This document shows, in pieces, positions 36,142-48,260 of a stretch of DNA of 64,000 bases. The translations under genes were made by a program, and so were the position numbers. Origin of the DNA: Uropetala carovei. Its lineage: Eukaryota; Arthropoda; Insecta; Odonata; Petaluridae. The first letter of the stretch is position 1; each line of letters begins with the position of its first letter. The DNA lies in NCBI GenBank assembly GCA_036926305.1, contig JAXCHB010000243.1, positions 558,001-622,000 of the forward strand, in the 5' to 3' direction. The notes under the pieces were generated by a model, which worked only from the letters and a program-made list of their open reading frames with translations, searched no databases and was not told where the DNA came from.

Positions 36142-38172
36142 GGAAAATTTTTTGAAAATTTTTTTTGAAAATTTTTTTTCCAAAATTTTTTCGAAAAATA
36201 TTTTTAAAATTTTATTCGAAATTTTTTTTCAAAATTTTTTTCGAAAATTTTTTTTCCAAAATTTTTTCGAAAATTTTTTTGAAAATTTTTTTCAAAATTT
36301 TTTTTGAAAATTTAAAAAAAAATTTTTTTCGAAATTTTTTTTCAAAATTTTTTTTGAAAATTTTTTTCCAAAATTTTTTCGAAAATTTTTTTCAAAATTT
36401 TTTTCCAAATTTTTTTCGAGAAATTTTTTTCCAAAATTCTTTCAAAAATTTTTTTTCAAAATTTTTTTCGAAAATTTTTTTCGAAAATTTTTTTTCGAAA
36501 ATTTTTTTCAGTTTTTTTCGAAATTTTTTTCGAAAATGTTTTTGAAAATTTTTTTCGAAAAAGTTTTTTTCAAAATTATTTCAAAAATTTTTTTGAAAAT
36601 TTTTTTCGAAATTTTTGTTCGAAATTTATTTCGAAAATTTTTTTTCGAAATTTTTTTCGAAAATTTTTTTCAAAATTTTTATCGAAATTTTTTTCGAAAT
36701 TTTTTTTCAAAATTTTTTTCGAAAAATTTTTTTCCAAAATTTTTTCGAAAATTTTTTTTCGAAATTTTTTTCGAAATTTTTTTTTTAAATTTTTTTTCAA
36801 AATTTTTTTCGAAAAATTTTTTTCAAAATTTTTTCGAAAAGTTTTTTCAAAATTTTTTCGAAAATTTTTTTTCGAAATTTTTTTCGAAAATTTTTTCGAA
36901 AATTTTTTTGAAAATTTTTTCGAAAATTTTTTTGAAAATTTTTTTCGAAATTTTTTTTCAAAATTTTTTTTGAAAATTTTTTTCCAAAATTTTTTCGAAA
37001 ATTTTTTGCAAAATTTTTTTCGAAATTTTTTTTCAAAATTTTTTTCGAAAATTCTTTTCCAAAATTTTTTCCAAAATTTTTTTGAAAATTTTTTCGAAAT
37101 TTTTTTTAAAATTTTTTTTCGAAAATTTTTTTTCAAAATTTTTTTCAAAAATTTTTTATGAAAATTTTTTTCGAAAAATTTTTTTCCAAATTTTTTCGAA
37201 AATTTTTTTTCGAAAATTTTTTTGAAAATTTTTTTCGGAATTTTTTTCGAAAATTTTTTATGGAAATTTTTTTCGAAAATTTTTTTTTGAAATTTTTTTC
37301 GAAAATTTTTTCGAAAATTTATTTCAAAATTTTTTTCGAAATTTTTTTTCAAACTTTTTTTCGATAAGTTTTTTGAAAATTTTTTTCGAAAAATTTTTTT
37401 TAAAATTTTTTCCAAAATTTTTTTGAAAATTTTTTTCGAAATTTTTTTCGAAAATTTTTTTATAGAAATTTTTTTCCAAAATTTTTTTCAAAATTTTTTT
37501 CGAAATTTTTTTCGAAATTTTTTTCGAAATTTTTTTCGAAATTTTTTTCGAAAATTTTTTCTAAAATTTTTTTGAAATTTTTTTCCGAAACTTTTTTTTC
37601 GAAATTTTTTTCGAAAATTTTTTTGAAAATTTTTTCACGAAAATTTTTTTCAAATTTTTTTTCGAAATTTTTTTTTCGAAATTTTTTTCGAAAATTTTTT
37701 TGAAAATTTTTTTCAAAAAATTTTTTTCCAAAATTTTTCGAAAATTTTTTTGAAAATTTTTTTCGAAATTTTTTTTCAAAATTTTTTTCGAAAATTTTTT
37801 TTCCAAATTTTTTTCGAAAAATTTTTTTCCAAAATTTTTTCAAAATTTTTTTCGAAAACTTTTTTTTGAAAATTTTTTTCCAAACTTTTTTCGAAAATTT
37901 TTTGGAAAATTTTTTTCGAAATTTTTTTTCAAAATTTTTTTCGAAAATTTTTTTTTGGAATTTTTTTTCAAAATTTTTTTCGAAAATTTTTTTTCGAAAT
38001 ATTTTTCGAAAATTTTTTTGAAAATTTTTTTCGAAATTTTTTTTCAAATTTTTTTTCGAAAATTTTTTTCATAATTTTTTTCGAAATTTTTTTTCGAAAT
38101 ATTTTTTCAAAATTTTTTTCGAAAATTTTTTTTCGTAATTTTTTTCGAAAATTTTTTTTTCCAATTTTTTTT
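36142..38172 (+). repeat. Family-B unit 3 (2,031 bp)
   Basis: Delimited by GGAAAATTTTTTG markers, with CACG at 37,636. Its equivalent beginning at 45,054 lacks about 251 bp: the offset falls from 8,912 at 36,165 to 8,661 at 36,536 and stays there to 37,158. Confidence 0.75.
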
Positions 38173-39181
38173 GGAAAATTTTTTGAAAATTTTTTTCGAA
38201 AATTTTTTTTCCAAAATTTTTTCGAAAAATATTTTTAAAATTTCATTCGAAATTTTTTTTCAAAATTTTTTTCGAAAATTTTTTTTCCAAAATATTTTCG
38301 AAAATTTTTTTGAAAATTTTTTTTGAAAATTTTAAAAAAAATTTTTTTCGAAATTTTTTTTCAAAATTTTTTTTGAAAATTTTTTTCCAAATTTTTTCGA
38401 AAATTTTTTTCAAAATTTTTTTCCAAATTTTTTTCGAGAAATTTTTTTCCAAAATTCTTTCAAAAATTTTTTTTCAAAATTTTTTTCGAAAATTTTTTTC
38501 GAAAATTTTTTTTCGAAAATTTTTTTCATTTTTTTTCGAAATTTTTTTCGAAAATGTTTTTGAAAATTTTTTTCGAAAAAGTTTTTTTGAAAATTTTTTC
38601 AAAAATTTTTTTGAAAATTTTTTTCGAAATTTTTGTTTAAAATTTTTTTCGAAAATTTTTTTTCGAAATTTTTTTCGAAAATTTTTTTCAAAATTTTTAT
38701 CGAAATTTTTTTCGAAATTTTTTTTCAAAATTTTTTTCGAAGAATTTTTTTCCAAAATTTTTTCGAAAATTTTTTTTCGAAATTTTTTTCGAAATTTTTT
38801 TTTTAAATTTTTTTTCAAAATTTTTTTCGAAAATTTTTTTCCAAAATTTTTTCCAAAATTTTTTTGAAAATTTTTTCGAAATTTTTTTTAAAATTTTTTT
38901 TCGAAAATGTTTTTTTGGAATTTTTTTCGAAAATTTTTTTTCGAAATTTTTTTCGAAAATTTTTTTGAAAATTTTTTTCGAAGTTTTTTTTCAAAATTTT
39001 TTTCAAAAATTTTTTATGAAAATTTTTTTCGAAAAAGTTTTTTCCAAATTTTTTCGAAAATTTTTTTTCGAAAATTTTTTTGAAAATTTTTTTCGGAATT
39101 TTTTTCGAAAATTTTTTATGGAAATTTTTTTCGAAAATTTTTTTTTGAAAGTTTTTTCCAAATTTTTTCGAAAATTTTTTT

Positions 39182-40010
39182 CGATAATTTTTTTGAAAAT
39201 TTTTTTCGAAAAATTTTTTTTTAAATTTTTTCCAAAATTTTTTTGAAAATTTTTTTCGAAATTTTTTCGAAAATTTTTTTATGGAAATTTTTTTCCAAAA
39301 TTTTTTTCAAAATTTTTTTCGAAATTTTTTTCGAAAATTTTTTTCGAAAAGTCTTTGAAAATTTTTTTTGAAAAATTTTTTTCCAAATTTTTTTCGAAAA
39401 TTTTTTTAAAAAATTTTTTTTGAAAATTTATTTCAAAATTTTTTTCGAAAATGTTTTTCGAAATTTTTTTGAAAATTTTTTTCAAAATTTTTTTGAAAAT
39501 TTTTTTCAAAATTTTTTCGAAAATTTTTTTTCGAAATTTTTTTCGAAAATTTTTTTCAAAATTTTTTTCGAATTTTTTTTCGAAAATTTTTTTAAAAATT
39601 TTTTTCAAAATTTTTTCGAAATTTTTTTTCAAAATTTTTTCGAAATTTTTTTTCAAAATTTTTTTCGATAATTTTTTTGAAAATTTTTTTCGAAAAATTT
39701 TTTTTTAAATTTTTTCCAAAATTTTTTTGAAAATTTTTTTCGAAATTTTTTCGAAAATTTTTTTATGGAAATTTTTTTCCAAAATTTTTTTCAAAATTTT
39801 TTTCGAAATTTTTTTCGAAAATTTTTTTCGAAAAGTCTTTCAAAATTTTTTTTGAAAAATTTTTTTCCAAATTTTTTTCGAAAATTTTTTTAAAAAATTT
39901 TTTTTGAAAATTTATTTCAAAATTTTTTTCGAAAATTTTTTTCGAAATTTTTTTGAAAATTTTTTTCAAAATTTTTTTCAAAATTTTTTTGAAAATTTTT
40001 TTCAAAATTT
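39182..40010 (+). repeat. 484-bp tandem duplication in family B
   Basis: CGATAATTT at 39,182 and 39,666, TTATGGAAA with ATGG at 39,281 and 39,765, and AAAAGTCTTT with GTCTTT at 39,351 and 39,835 are all 484 bp apart. The second unit diverges near 40,000. 484 bp is about 38 monomers. Confidence 0.85.
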
Positions 40011-40416
40011 TTTCGAAATTTTTTTCGAAAATTTTTTCGAAAATTTTTTTGAAAATTTTTTTCAAAATTTTTTTCGAATTTCTTTTTCGAAAATTTTTTT
40101 CAAGATATTTTTCGAAAAATTTTTTTCCAAAATTTTTTCGAAAATTTTTTTGAAAATTTTTTTCGAAATTTTTTTCGAAAATTTATTTCGAAAATTTTTT
40201 TTCGAAAATTTTTTTGAAATTTTTTTTCGAAAATTTTTTTTCGAAATTTTTTTCGAAAATTTTTTTGAAAATTTTTTCGAAAATTTTTTCGAAAATTTTT
40301 TCACGAAAATTTTTTTCAAAATTTTTTTCGAAATTTTTTTCGAAAATTTTTTTGAAAATTTTTTTCGAAATTTTTTTTTGAAAATTTTTTTTGAAAATTT
40401 TTTTCCAAAATTTTTT

Positions 40417-41090
40417 CGAAAATATTTTCGAAAATGTTTTTTAAAATTTTTTTGAAATTTTTTTTCAAATTTTCTTTCGAAAATTTTTTCCAAAAATTTC
40501 TTTTCGAAAATTTTTTTGAAATTTTTTTTCGAAATTTTTTTCGAAAATTTTTTTGATAATTTTCTTCGAAAAATTTTTTCGAAAATTATTTGAAATTTTT
40601 TTATCGAAAAATTTTTTCAAATTTTTTTCAAAAATTTTTTTTCGAAATTTTTTTCGAAAATTTTTTTCGAAATTTTTTTTTCGAAAATTTATTTCAAAAT
40701 TTTTTTCGAAAATTTTTTTCGAAATTTTTTTCAAAATTTTTTTCGAAAATTTTTTTACGAAATTTTTTTCCAAAATTTTTTCGAAAATATTTTCGAAAAT
40801 GTTTTTTAAAATTTTTTTGAAATTTTTTTTCAAATTTTCTTTCGAAAATTTTTTCCAAAAATTTCTTTTCGAAAATTTTTTTGAAATTTTTTTTCGAATT
40901 TTTTTTCGAAAATTTTTTTGATAATTTTCTTCGAAAAATTTTTTCGAAAATTATTTGAAATTTTTTTTCGAAAAATTTTTTCAAATTTTTTTCAAAAATT
41001 TTTTTTCGAAATTTTTTTCGAAAATTTTTTTCGAAATTTTTTTTTCGAAAATTTATTTCAAAATTTTTTTCGAAAATTTTTTTCGAAATT
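40417..41090 (+). repeat. 365-bp tandem duplication in family B
   Basis: CGAAAATATTTTCG at 40,417 and 40,782 and TTTTGATAATTTTCTTCG with GATAAT at 40,555 and 40,920 are 365 bp apart. The corresponding place in copy 2 (near 46,904-47,360) has only one complete unit and then jumps to the equivalent of 41,333. Confidence 0.85.
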
Positions 41091-41543
41091 TTTTTTCAAA
41101 TTTTTTTTAAAAAATTTTTTCCAAAATTTATTCGAAAATTTTTTCCAAAATTTATTCGAAAATTTTTTTCAAAATTTTTTTCGAAATTTTTTTTCAAAAT
41201 TTTTTTCGAAAATTTTTTCTTGGAATTTTTTTGAAAATTTCTTTAAAAATTTTTTTCGAAACTTTTTTCAAAATTTTTTTCAAAAAATTTTTTTCCGAAA
41301 TTTTTTCGAAAATTTTTTTCAAAATTTTTTTCGAATATTTTTTTACGAAATTTTTTTCGAAAATTTTTTTCGAAAATTTTTTTTCGAAAATTTTTGTAAA
41401 ATTTTTTTCGAAAATTTTTTTTCGAAATTTCTTTCGAAAATTTATTTGAAAATTTTTTTCGAAAAATTTTTTTGCAAAATTTTTTCGAAATTTTTTTTCA
41501 AAATTTTTTTCGAAAATTTTTTTTCGAAATTTTTTTCGAAATT

Positions 41544-44500
41544 TTTTTTCAAAATTTTTTTCGAAATTTTTTTTCAAATTTTTTTTCGAAATTTTTTTTC
41601 ATAATTTTTTTCGAAATTTTTTTTTCGAAATTTTTTTCGAGAATTTTTTTTCCAAAATTTTTTCAAAATTTTTTTTCAAAATTTTTTTCAAAATTTTTTT
41701 AAAAAATTTTTTTCGAAATTTTTTTTCGAAAATTTTTTTCAAATTTTTTTTCGAAAATTTTTTTCAAAATTTTTTCGAAAATTTTTTTTCGTAATTTTTT
41801 TCGAAAATATTTTTTCGAAAATTTTTTTCGAAAATATTTTCTCGAAAATTTTTTTCAAAATTTTTTTCGAAAATTTTTTTTGGAAAATTTTTTTGAAAAT
41901 TTTTTTCGAAAATTTTTTTTCCAAAATTTTTTCGAAAAATTTTTTAAAAATTTTTTTCAAAATTTTTTTTCAAATTTTTTTCGAAAATGTTTTTTCGAAA
42001 TTTTTTTCGAAAATTTTTTTCAAAATTTTTTTTCAAAATTTTTTTCGAAAATTTTTCTGAAAATTTTTTTCGAAAAATTTTTTTCCAAAATGTTTTCTAA
42101 AATTTTTTTGAAAATTTTTTTCGAAATTTTTTTTCAAAATTTTTTTCGAAAATTTTTAAAAAAATTTTTTTGGAAATTTTTTTAAAAAATTTTTTTCCAG
42201 AATTTTTTTCAAAATTTTTTTCGAAATTTTTTTCGAAAAATGTTTTCGAAATGTTTTTTTAAATTTTTTTCTTTTTTTTTTCATAATTTTTTTCGCAATT
42301 TTTTTCGAAAATTTTTTTCGAGAATTTTTTTTCCAAAATTCTTTCAAAAATTTTTTTTTAAATTTTTCTCGGAAATTTTTTAGCGAAAATTTTTTTCAAA
42401 ATTTTTTTCGATAATTTTTTTTCCAAAATTTTTTCGAAAATTTTTTTCAAAATTTTTTTTGAAAATTTTTTAAAAAATTTTTTTCGAAATTTTTTTTCCA
42501 AAATTCTTTCAAAAATTTTTTTTAAAATTTTTTTCGGAAATTTTTTAGCGAAAATTTTTTTCAAAATTTTTTTCGAAAATTTTTTTTCCAAAATTTTTTC
42601 GAAAATTTTTTTGAAAATTTATTTCAAAATTTTTGACGAATTTTTTTTCGAAATTTTTTTCCGAAAATTTTTTTTCGAAATTTTTTTCGAAAATTTTTTT
42701 GAAAATTTTTTCACGAAAATTTTTTTCAAATTTTTTTTCGAAATTTTTTTTTCGAAATTTTTTTCGAAAATTTTTTTGAAAATTTTTTTCAAAAAATTTT
42801 TTTCCAAAATTTTTCGAAAATTTTTTTGAAAATTTTCTTCGAAATTTTTTTTCAAAATTTTTTTCGAAAATTTTTTTTCGAAATTTTTTTCGAAAAATTT
42901 TTTTCCAAAATTTTTTCAAAATTTTTTTCGAAAACTTTTTTTTGAAAATTTTTTTCCAAACTTTTTTCGAAAATTTTTTGGAAAATTTTTTTCGAAATTT
43001 TTTTTTAAAATTTTTTTCGAAAATTTTTTTTTGGAATTTTTTTTCAAAATTTTTTTCGAAAATTTATTTTCGAAATATTTTTCGAAAATTTTTTTGAAAA
43101 TTTTTTTTGAAATTTTTTTCAAATTTTTTTTCGAAAATTTTTTTCATAATTTTTTTCGAAATTTTTTTTCGAAATATTTTTTCAAAATTTTTTTCGAAAA
43201 TTTTTTTTCGTAATTTTTTTCGAAAATTTTTTTTCCAAATTTTTTTTGGAAAATTTTTTGAAAATTTTTTTCGAAAATTTTTTTTCCAAAATTTTTTCGA
43301 AAAATATTTTTAAAATTTTATTCGAAATTTTTTTCCAAAATTTTTTTCGAGAAATTTTTTTCCAAAATTCTTTCAAAAATTTTTTTTCAAAATTTTTCTC
43401 GAAAATTTTTTTCGAAAATTTTTTTTCGAAATTTTTTTTCAGTTTTTTTCGAAATTTTTTTCGAAAATGTTTTTGAAAATTTTTTTCGAAAAAGTTTTTT
43501 TCAAAAATTTTTTTGAAAATTTTTTTCGAAATTTTTGTTCAAAATTTTTTTCGAAATTTTTTTTTCGAAATTTTTTTCGAAAATTTTTTTCAAAATTTTT
43601 ATCGAAATTTTTTTCGAAATTTTTTTTCAAAATTTTTTTCGAAAAATTTTTTTCCAAAATTTTTTCGAAAATTTTTTTTCGAAATTTTTTTCGAAATTTT
43701 TTTTTTAAATTTTTTTTCAAAATTTTTTTGGAAAAATTTTTTCAAAATTTTTTCGAAAAGTTTTTTCAAAATTTTTTCGAAAATTTGTTTTCGAAATTTT
43801 TTTCGAAAATTTTTTCGAAATTTTTTTCGAAAATTTTTTCGAAAATTTTTTTGAAAATTTTTTCGAAAATTTTTTTGAAAATTTTTTTCGAAATTTTTTT
43901 TCAAAATTTTTTTGAAAATTTTTTTCCAAAATTTTTTCGAAAATTTTTTGCAAAATTTTTTTCGAAATTTTTTTTCAAAATTTTTTTCGAAAATTTTTTT
44001 CCAAAATTTTTTCCAAAATTTTTTTGAAAATTTTTTCGAAATTTTTTTTAAAATTTTTTTTCGAAAATTTTTTTTCAAAATTTTTTTCAAAAATTTTTTA
44101 TGAAAATTTTTTTCGAAAAATTTTTTTCCAAATTTTTTCGAAAATTTTTTTTCGAAAATTTTTTTGAAAATTTTTTTCGGAATTTTTTTCGAAAATTTTT
44201 TATGGAAATTTTTTTCGAAAATTTTTTTTTGAAATTTTTTTCGAAAATTTATTTCAAAATTTTTTTCGAAATTTTTTTTCAAAATTTTTTTCGATAATTT
44301 TTTTGAAAATTTTTTTCGAAAAATTTTTTTTTAAATTTTCTCCAAAATTTTTTTGAAAATTTTTTTCGAAATTTTTTTCGAAAATTTTTTTATGGAAATT
44401 TTTTTCCAAAATTTTTTTCAAAATTTTTTTCGAAAATTTTTTCTAAAATTTTTTTGAAATTTTTTTCCGAAAATTTTTTTCCAAATTTTTTTCGAAAATT

Positions 44501-47500
44501 TTTTTGAAAATTTTTTCACGAAAATTTTTTTCAAATTTTTTTTCGAAATTTTTTTTTCGAAATTTTTTTCGAAAATTTTTTTGAAAATTTTTTTCAAAAA
44601 ATTTTTTTCCAAAATTTTTCGAAAATTTTTTTGAAAATTTTTTTCGAAATTTTTTTTCAAAGTTTTTTTCGAAAATTTTTTTTCGAAATTTTTTTCGAAA
44701 AATTTTTTTTTTAAATTTTTTCAAAATTTTTTTCGAAAACTTTTTTTTGAAAATTTTTTTCCAATCTTTTTTCGAAAATTTTTTGGAAAATTTTTTTAGT
44801 AATTTTTTTTCAAAATTTTTTTCGAAAATTTTTTTTTTGAATTTTTTTTCAAAATTTTTTTCGAAAATTTTTTTTCGAAATATTTTTCGAAAATTTTTTT
44901 GAAAATTTTTTTCGAAATTTTTTTTCAAATTTTTTTTCGAGAATTTTTTTCATAATTTTTTTCGAAATTTTTTTTCGAAATATTTTTTCAAAATTTTTTT
45001 CGAAAATTTTTTTTCGTAATTTTTTTCGAAAATTTTTTTTCCAAATTTTTTTTGGAAAATTTTTTGAAAATTTTTTTTGAAAATTTTTTTTCCAAAATTT
45101 TTTCGAAAAATATTTTTAAAATTTTATTCGAAATTTTTTTTCAAAATTTTTTTCGAAAATTTTTTTTCCAAAATTTTTTCGAAATTTTTTTCGAAAATGT
45201 TTTTGAAAATTTTTTTCGAAAAAGTTTTTTTCAAAATTATTTCAAAAATTTTTTTGAAAATTTTTTTCGAAATTTTTGTTCGAAATTTATTTCGAAAATT
45301 TTTTTTCGAAATTTTTTTCGAAAATTTTTTTCAAAATTTTTATCGAAATTTTTTTCGAAATTTTTTTTCAAAATTTTTTTCGAAAAATTTTTTTCCAAAA
45401 TTTTTTCGAAAATTTTTTTTCGAAATTTTTTTCGAAATTTTTTTTTTAAATTTTTTTTCAAAATTTTTTTCGAAAAATTTTTTTCAAAATTTTTTCGAAA
45501 AGTTTTTTCAAAATTTTTTCGAAAATTTTTTTTCGAAATTTTTTTCGAAAATTTTTTCGAAAATTTTTTTGAAAATTTTTTCGAAAATTTTTTTGAAAAT
45601 TTTTTTCGAAATTTTTTTTCAAAATTTTTTTTGAAAATTTTTTTCCAAAATTTTTTCGAAAATTTTTTGCAAAATTTTTTTCGAAATTTTTTTTCAAAAT
45701 TTTTTTCGAAAATTCTTTTCCAAAATTTTTTCCAAAATTTTTTTGAAAATTTTTTCGAAATTTTTTTTAAAATTTTTTTTCGAAAATTTTTTTTCAAAAT
45801 TTTTTTCAAAAATTTTTTATGAAAATTTTTTTCGAAAAATTTTTTTCCAAATTTTTTCGAAATTTTTTTTTCGAAAGGTTTTTTCAAAATATTTTCGAAA
45901 ATTTTTTTTCGAAATTTTTTTCGAAAATTTTTTCGAAAATTTTTTTGAAAATTTTTTCGAAAATTTTTTTGAAAATTTTTTTCGAAATTTTTTTTTAAAA
46001 TTTTTTTTGAAAATTTTTTTCCAAAATTTTTTCGAAAATTTTTTGCAAAATTTTTTTTGAAATTTTTTTTCAAAATTTTTTTCGAAAATTTTTTTCCAAA
46101 ATTTTTTCCAAAATTTTTTTGAAAATTTTTTCGAAATTTTTTTTAAAATTTTTTTTCGAAAATGTTTTTTTGGAATTTTTTTCGAAAATTTTTTTTCGAA
46201 ATTTTTTTCGAAAATTTTTTTGAAAATTTTTTTCGAAGTTTTTTTTCAAAATTTTTTTCAAAAATTTTTTATGAAAATTTTTTTCGAAAAAGTTTTTTCC
46301 AAATTTTTTCGAAAATTTTTTTTCGAAAATTTTTTTGAAAATTTTTTTCGGAATTTTTTTCGAAAATTTTTTATGGAAATTTTTTTCGAAAATTTTTTTT
46401 TGAAAGTTTTTTCCAAATTTTTTCGAAAATTTTTTTCGATAATTTTTTTGAAAATTTTTTTCGAAAAATTTTTTTTTAAATTTTTTCCAAAATTTTTTTG
46501 AAAATTTTTTTCGAAATTTTTTCGAAAATTTTTTTATGGAAATTTTTTTCAAAATTTTTTTCGAATTTCTTTTTCGAAAATTTTTTTCAAGATATTTTTC
46601 GAAAAATTTTTTTCCAAAATTTTTTCGAAAATTTTTTTGAAAATTTTTTTCGAAATTTTTTTCGAAAATTTATTTCGAAAATTTTTTTTCGAAAATTTTT
46701 TTGAAATTTTTTTTCGAAAATTTTTTTTCGAAATTTTTTTCGAAAATTTTTTTGAAAATTTTTTCGAAAATTTTTTCGAAAATTTTTTCACGAAAATTTT
46801 TTTCAAAATTTTTTTCGAAATTTTTTTCGAAAATTTTTTTGAAAATTTTTTTCGAAATTTTTTTTTGAAAATTTTTTTTGAAAATTTTTTTCCAAAATTT
46901 TTTCGAAAATATTTTCGAAAATGTTTTTTAAAATTTTTTTGAAATTTTTTTTCAAATTTTCTTTCGAAAATTTTTTCCAAAAATTTCTTTTCGAAAATTT
47001 TTTTGAAATTTTTTTTCGAAATTTTTTTCGAAAATTTTTTTGATAATTTTCTTCGAAAAATTTTTTCGAAAATTATTTGAAATTTTTTTATCGAAAAATT
47101 TTTTCAAATTTTTTTCAAAAATTTTTTTTCGAAATTTTTTTCGAAAATTTTTTTCGAAATTTTTTTTTCGAAAATTTATTTCAAAATTTTTTTCGAAAAT
47201 TTTTTTCGAAATTTTTTTCAAAATTTTTTTCGAAAATTTTTTTACGAAATTTTTTTCCAAAATGTTTTCGAAAATATTTTCGAAAATGTTTTTTAAAATT
47301 TTTTTGAAATTTTTTTTCAAATTTTCTTTCGAAAATTTTTTCCAAAAATTTCTTTTCGAATATTTTTTTACGAAATTTTTTTCGAAAATTTTTTTCGAAA
47401 ATTTTTTTTCGAAAATTTTTGTAAAATTTTTTTCGAAAATTTTTTTTCGAAATTTCTTTCGAAAATTTATTTGAAAATTTTTTTCGAAAAATTTTTTTGC

Positions 47501-47640
47501 AAAATTTTTTCGAAATTTTTTTTCAAAATTTTTTTCGAAAATTTTTTTTCGAAATTTTTTTCGAAATTTTTTTTCAAAATTTTTTCGAAAATTTTTTTTC
47601 GAAATTTTTTTCGAAAATTTTTTTCAAAATTTTTTTTCGA
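41544..47640 (+). repeat. 8.9-kb super-repeat, family B copy 2 (shortened)
   Basis: Second copy with successive offsets to copy 1 of 8,939, 8,912, 8,661, 7,255, 6,487 and 6,025. It has therefore lost several internal blocks (about 251, 1,406, 768 and 462 bp) while the remaining order is kept. It is followed by satellite without a seen second copy. Confidence 0.8.
43248..45053 (+). repeat. Family-B unit 2' (1,806 bp)
   Basis: Near-identical equivalent of 34,335-36,141, with CACG at 44,517. The differences seen are isolated substitutions, for example GCCAATC for CCAAAC near 44,763. Confidence 0.78.
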
Positions 47641-48260
47641 AATTTTTTTCGAACATTTTTTAAGATTTTTTTTTGAATTTTTTTTTCAAAATTTTTTTTG
47701 AAAATTTTTTTCCAAACTTTTTTCGAAAATTTTTTTCAAAATTTTTTTCGAAATTTTTTTTCAAAATTTTTTTCGAAAATTTTTTTTTCGGAATTTTTTT
47801 CCAAAATTTTTTCGAAATTTTTTTCAAAATGTTTTTCGAAATTTTTTTTCAAAATTTTTTTTCGATAATTGTTTTTCGAAATTTTTTTCGAAAATTTTTT
47901 TTTTAAATTTTTCTCGAAATTTTTTTTCGAAAATTTTTTTCAAATTTTTTTTTAACAATTTTTTTCAAAATTTTTTTCGAAAAATTTTTTTCCAAAATTT
48001 TTTCGAAAATTTTCGTGAAAATTTTTTTCGAAAATTTATTTCAAAATTTTTTTCAAAATTTTTTTTCAAAATTTTTTTCGAAAATTTTTTTCAAAATTTT
48101 TTCGAAAATTTTTTTTCGAAATTTTCTTGGAAAGTTTTTTTGAAAATTTTTTTCGAAAAATTTTTTCAAAATTTTTTCGAAAATTTTTTTGGAAATTTTT
48201 TTCGAAAATTTTTTTCCAAAATTTTTTCGAAAATTTTTTTGAAAATTTTTTTCGAAATTT
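47641..48260 (+). repeat. Junction-proximal satellite with no second copy seen
   Basis: Still the T-rich monomer, but with variants I did not find elsewhere: GAACATTTTTTAAGA near 47,651, TCGATAATTGTTTTTCG near 47,864, TTAACAATT near 47,951, TTTCGTGAAAA near 48,012 and TTCTTGGAAAG near 48,124. It ends at the polarity switch. Confidence 0.65.

Larger units (their letters stand above)
32605..41543 (+). repeat. 8.94-kb super-repeat, family B copy 1
   Basis: From about 32,605 the sequence matches 41,544 onward at an offset of 8,939, then 8,913 after about 33,600 (two monomers fewer). Landmarks include the TCTCGAAAA variant (32,891 / 41,830), ATTTTTCTGAAAA (33,113 / 42,052) and the CTTTTTTTTTTCATAA stretch near 33,331 / 42,270. 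It contains units 1-3 and a more scrambled right third. Confidence 0.82.
32286..47640 (+). repeat. Satellite family B, higher-order array
   Basis: The family is defined by GGAAAATTTTTTG at 32336, 34335, 36142, 38173, 43248 and 45054, and by TTCACGAAAA (C of CACG at 33799, 35605, 37636, 40302, 42712, 44517, 46789). Both sets give units of about 1,806 and 2,031 bp and an outer offset of 8,912-8,913. The family shares the CGAGAAT/CGGAAA/AGCGAAA block with A but has none of the CTACATT markers. Unit structure is more scrambled than in A. Confidence 0.88.
1..48260 (+). repeat. T-rich-strand satellite arm (monomer C-G-A3-4-T7-8)
   Basis: Every line is built from a 12-13 bp monomer. On the + strand it reads CG, then three or four A, then seven or eight T. 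Neighbouring monomers differ mainly at the dinucleotide between the T run and the A run: CG, CA, TG, TA, less often CC or GG. TTCGAA is therefore the commonest non-A/T landmark. A few island monomers have long A runs instead. The arm contains two related higher-order families, A (to about 32,285) and B (to about 47,640), then a short segment without a seen second copy. No gene, RNA gene or mobile element is visible. The strand is given only to record the orientation of the monomer. Confidence 0.97.

Noticed and set aside
36576..37415. 279-codon open frame on the - strand
   Set aside because: A Lys/Phe/Asn repeat read from T-rich monomers. The equivalent frame at 45,237-46,073 is rejoined to different satellite at its far end.
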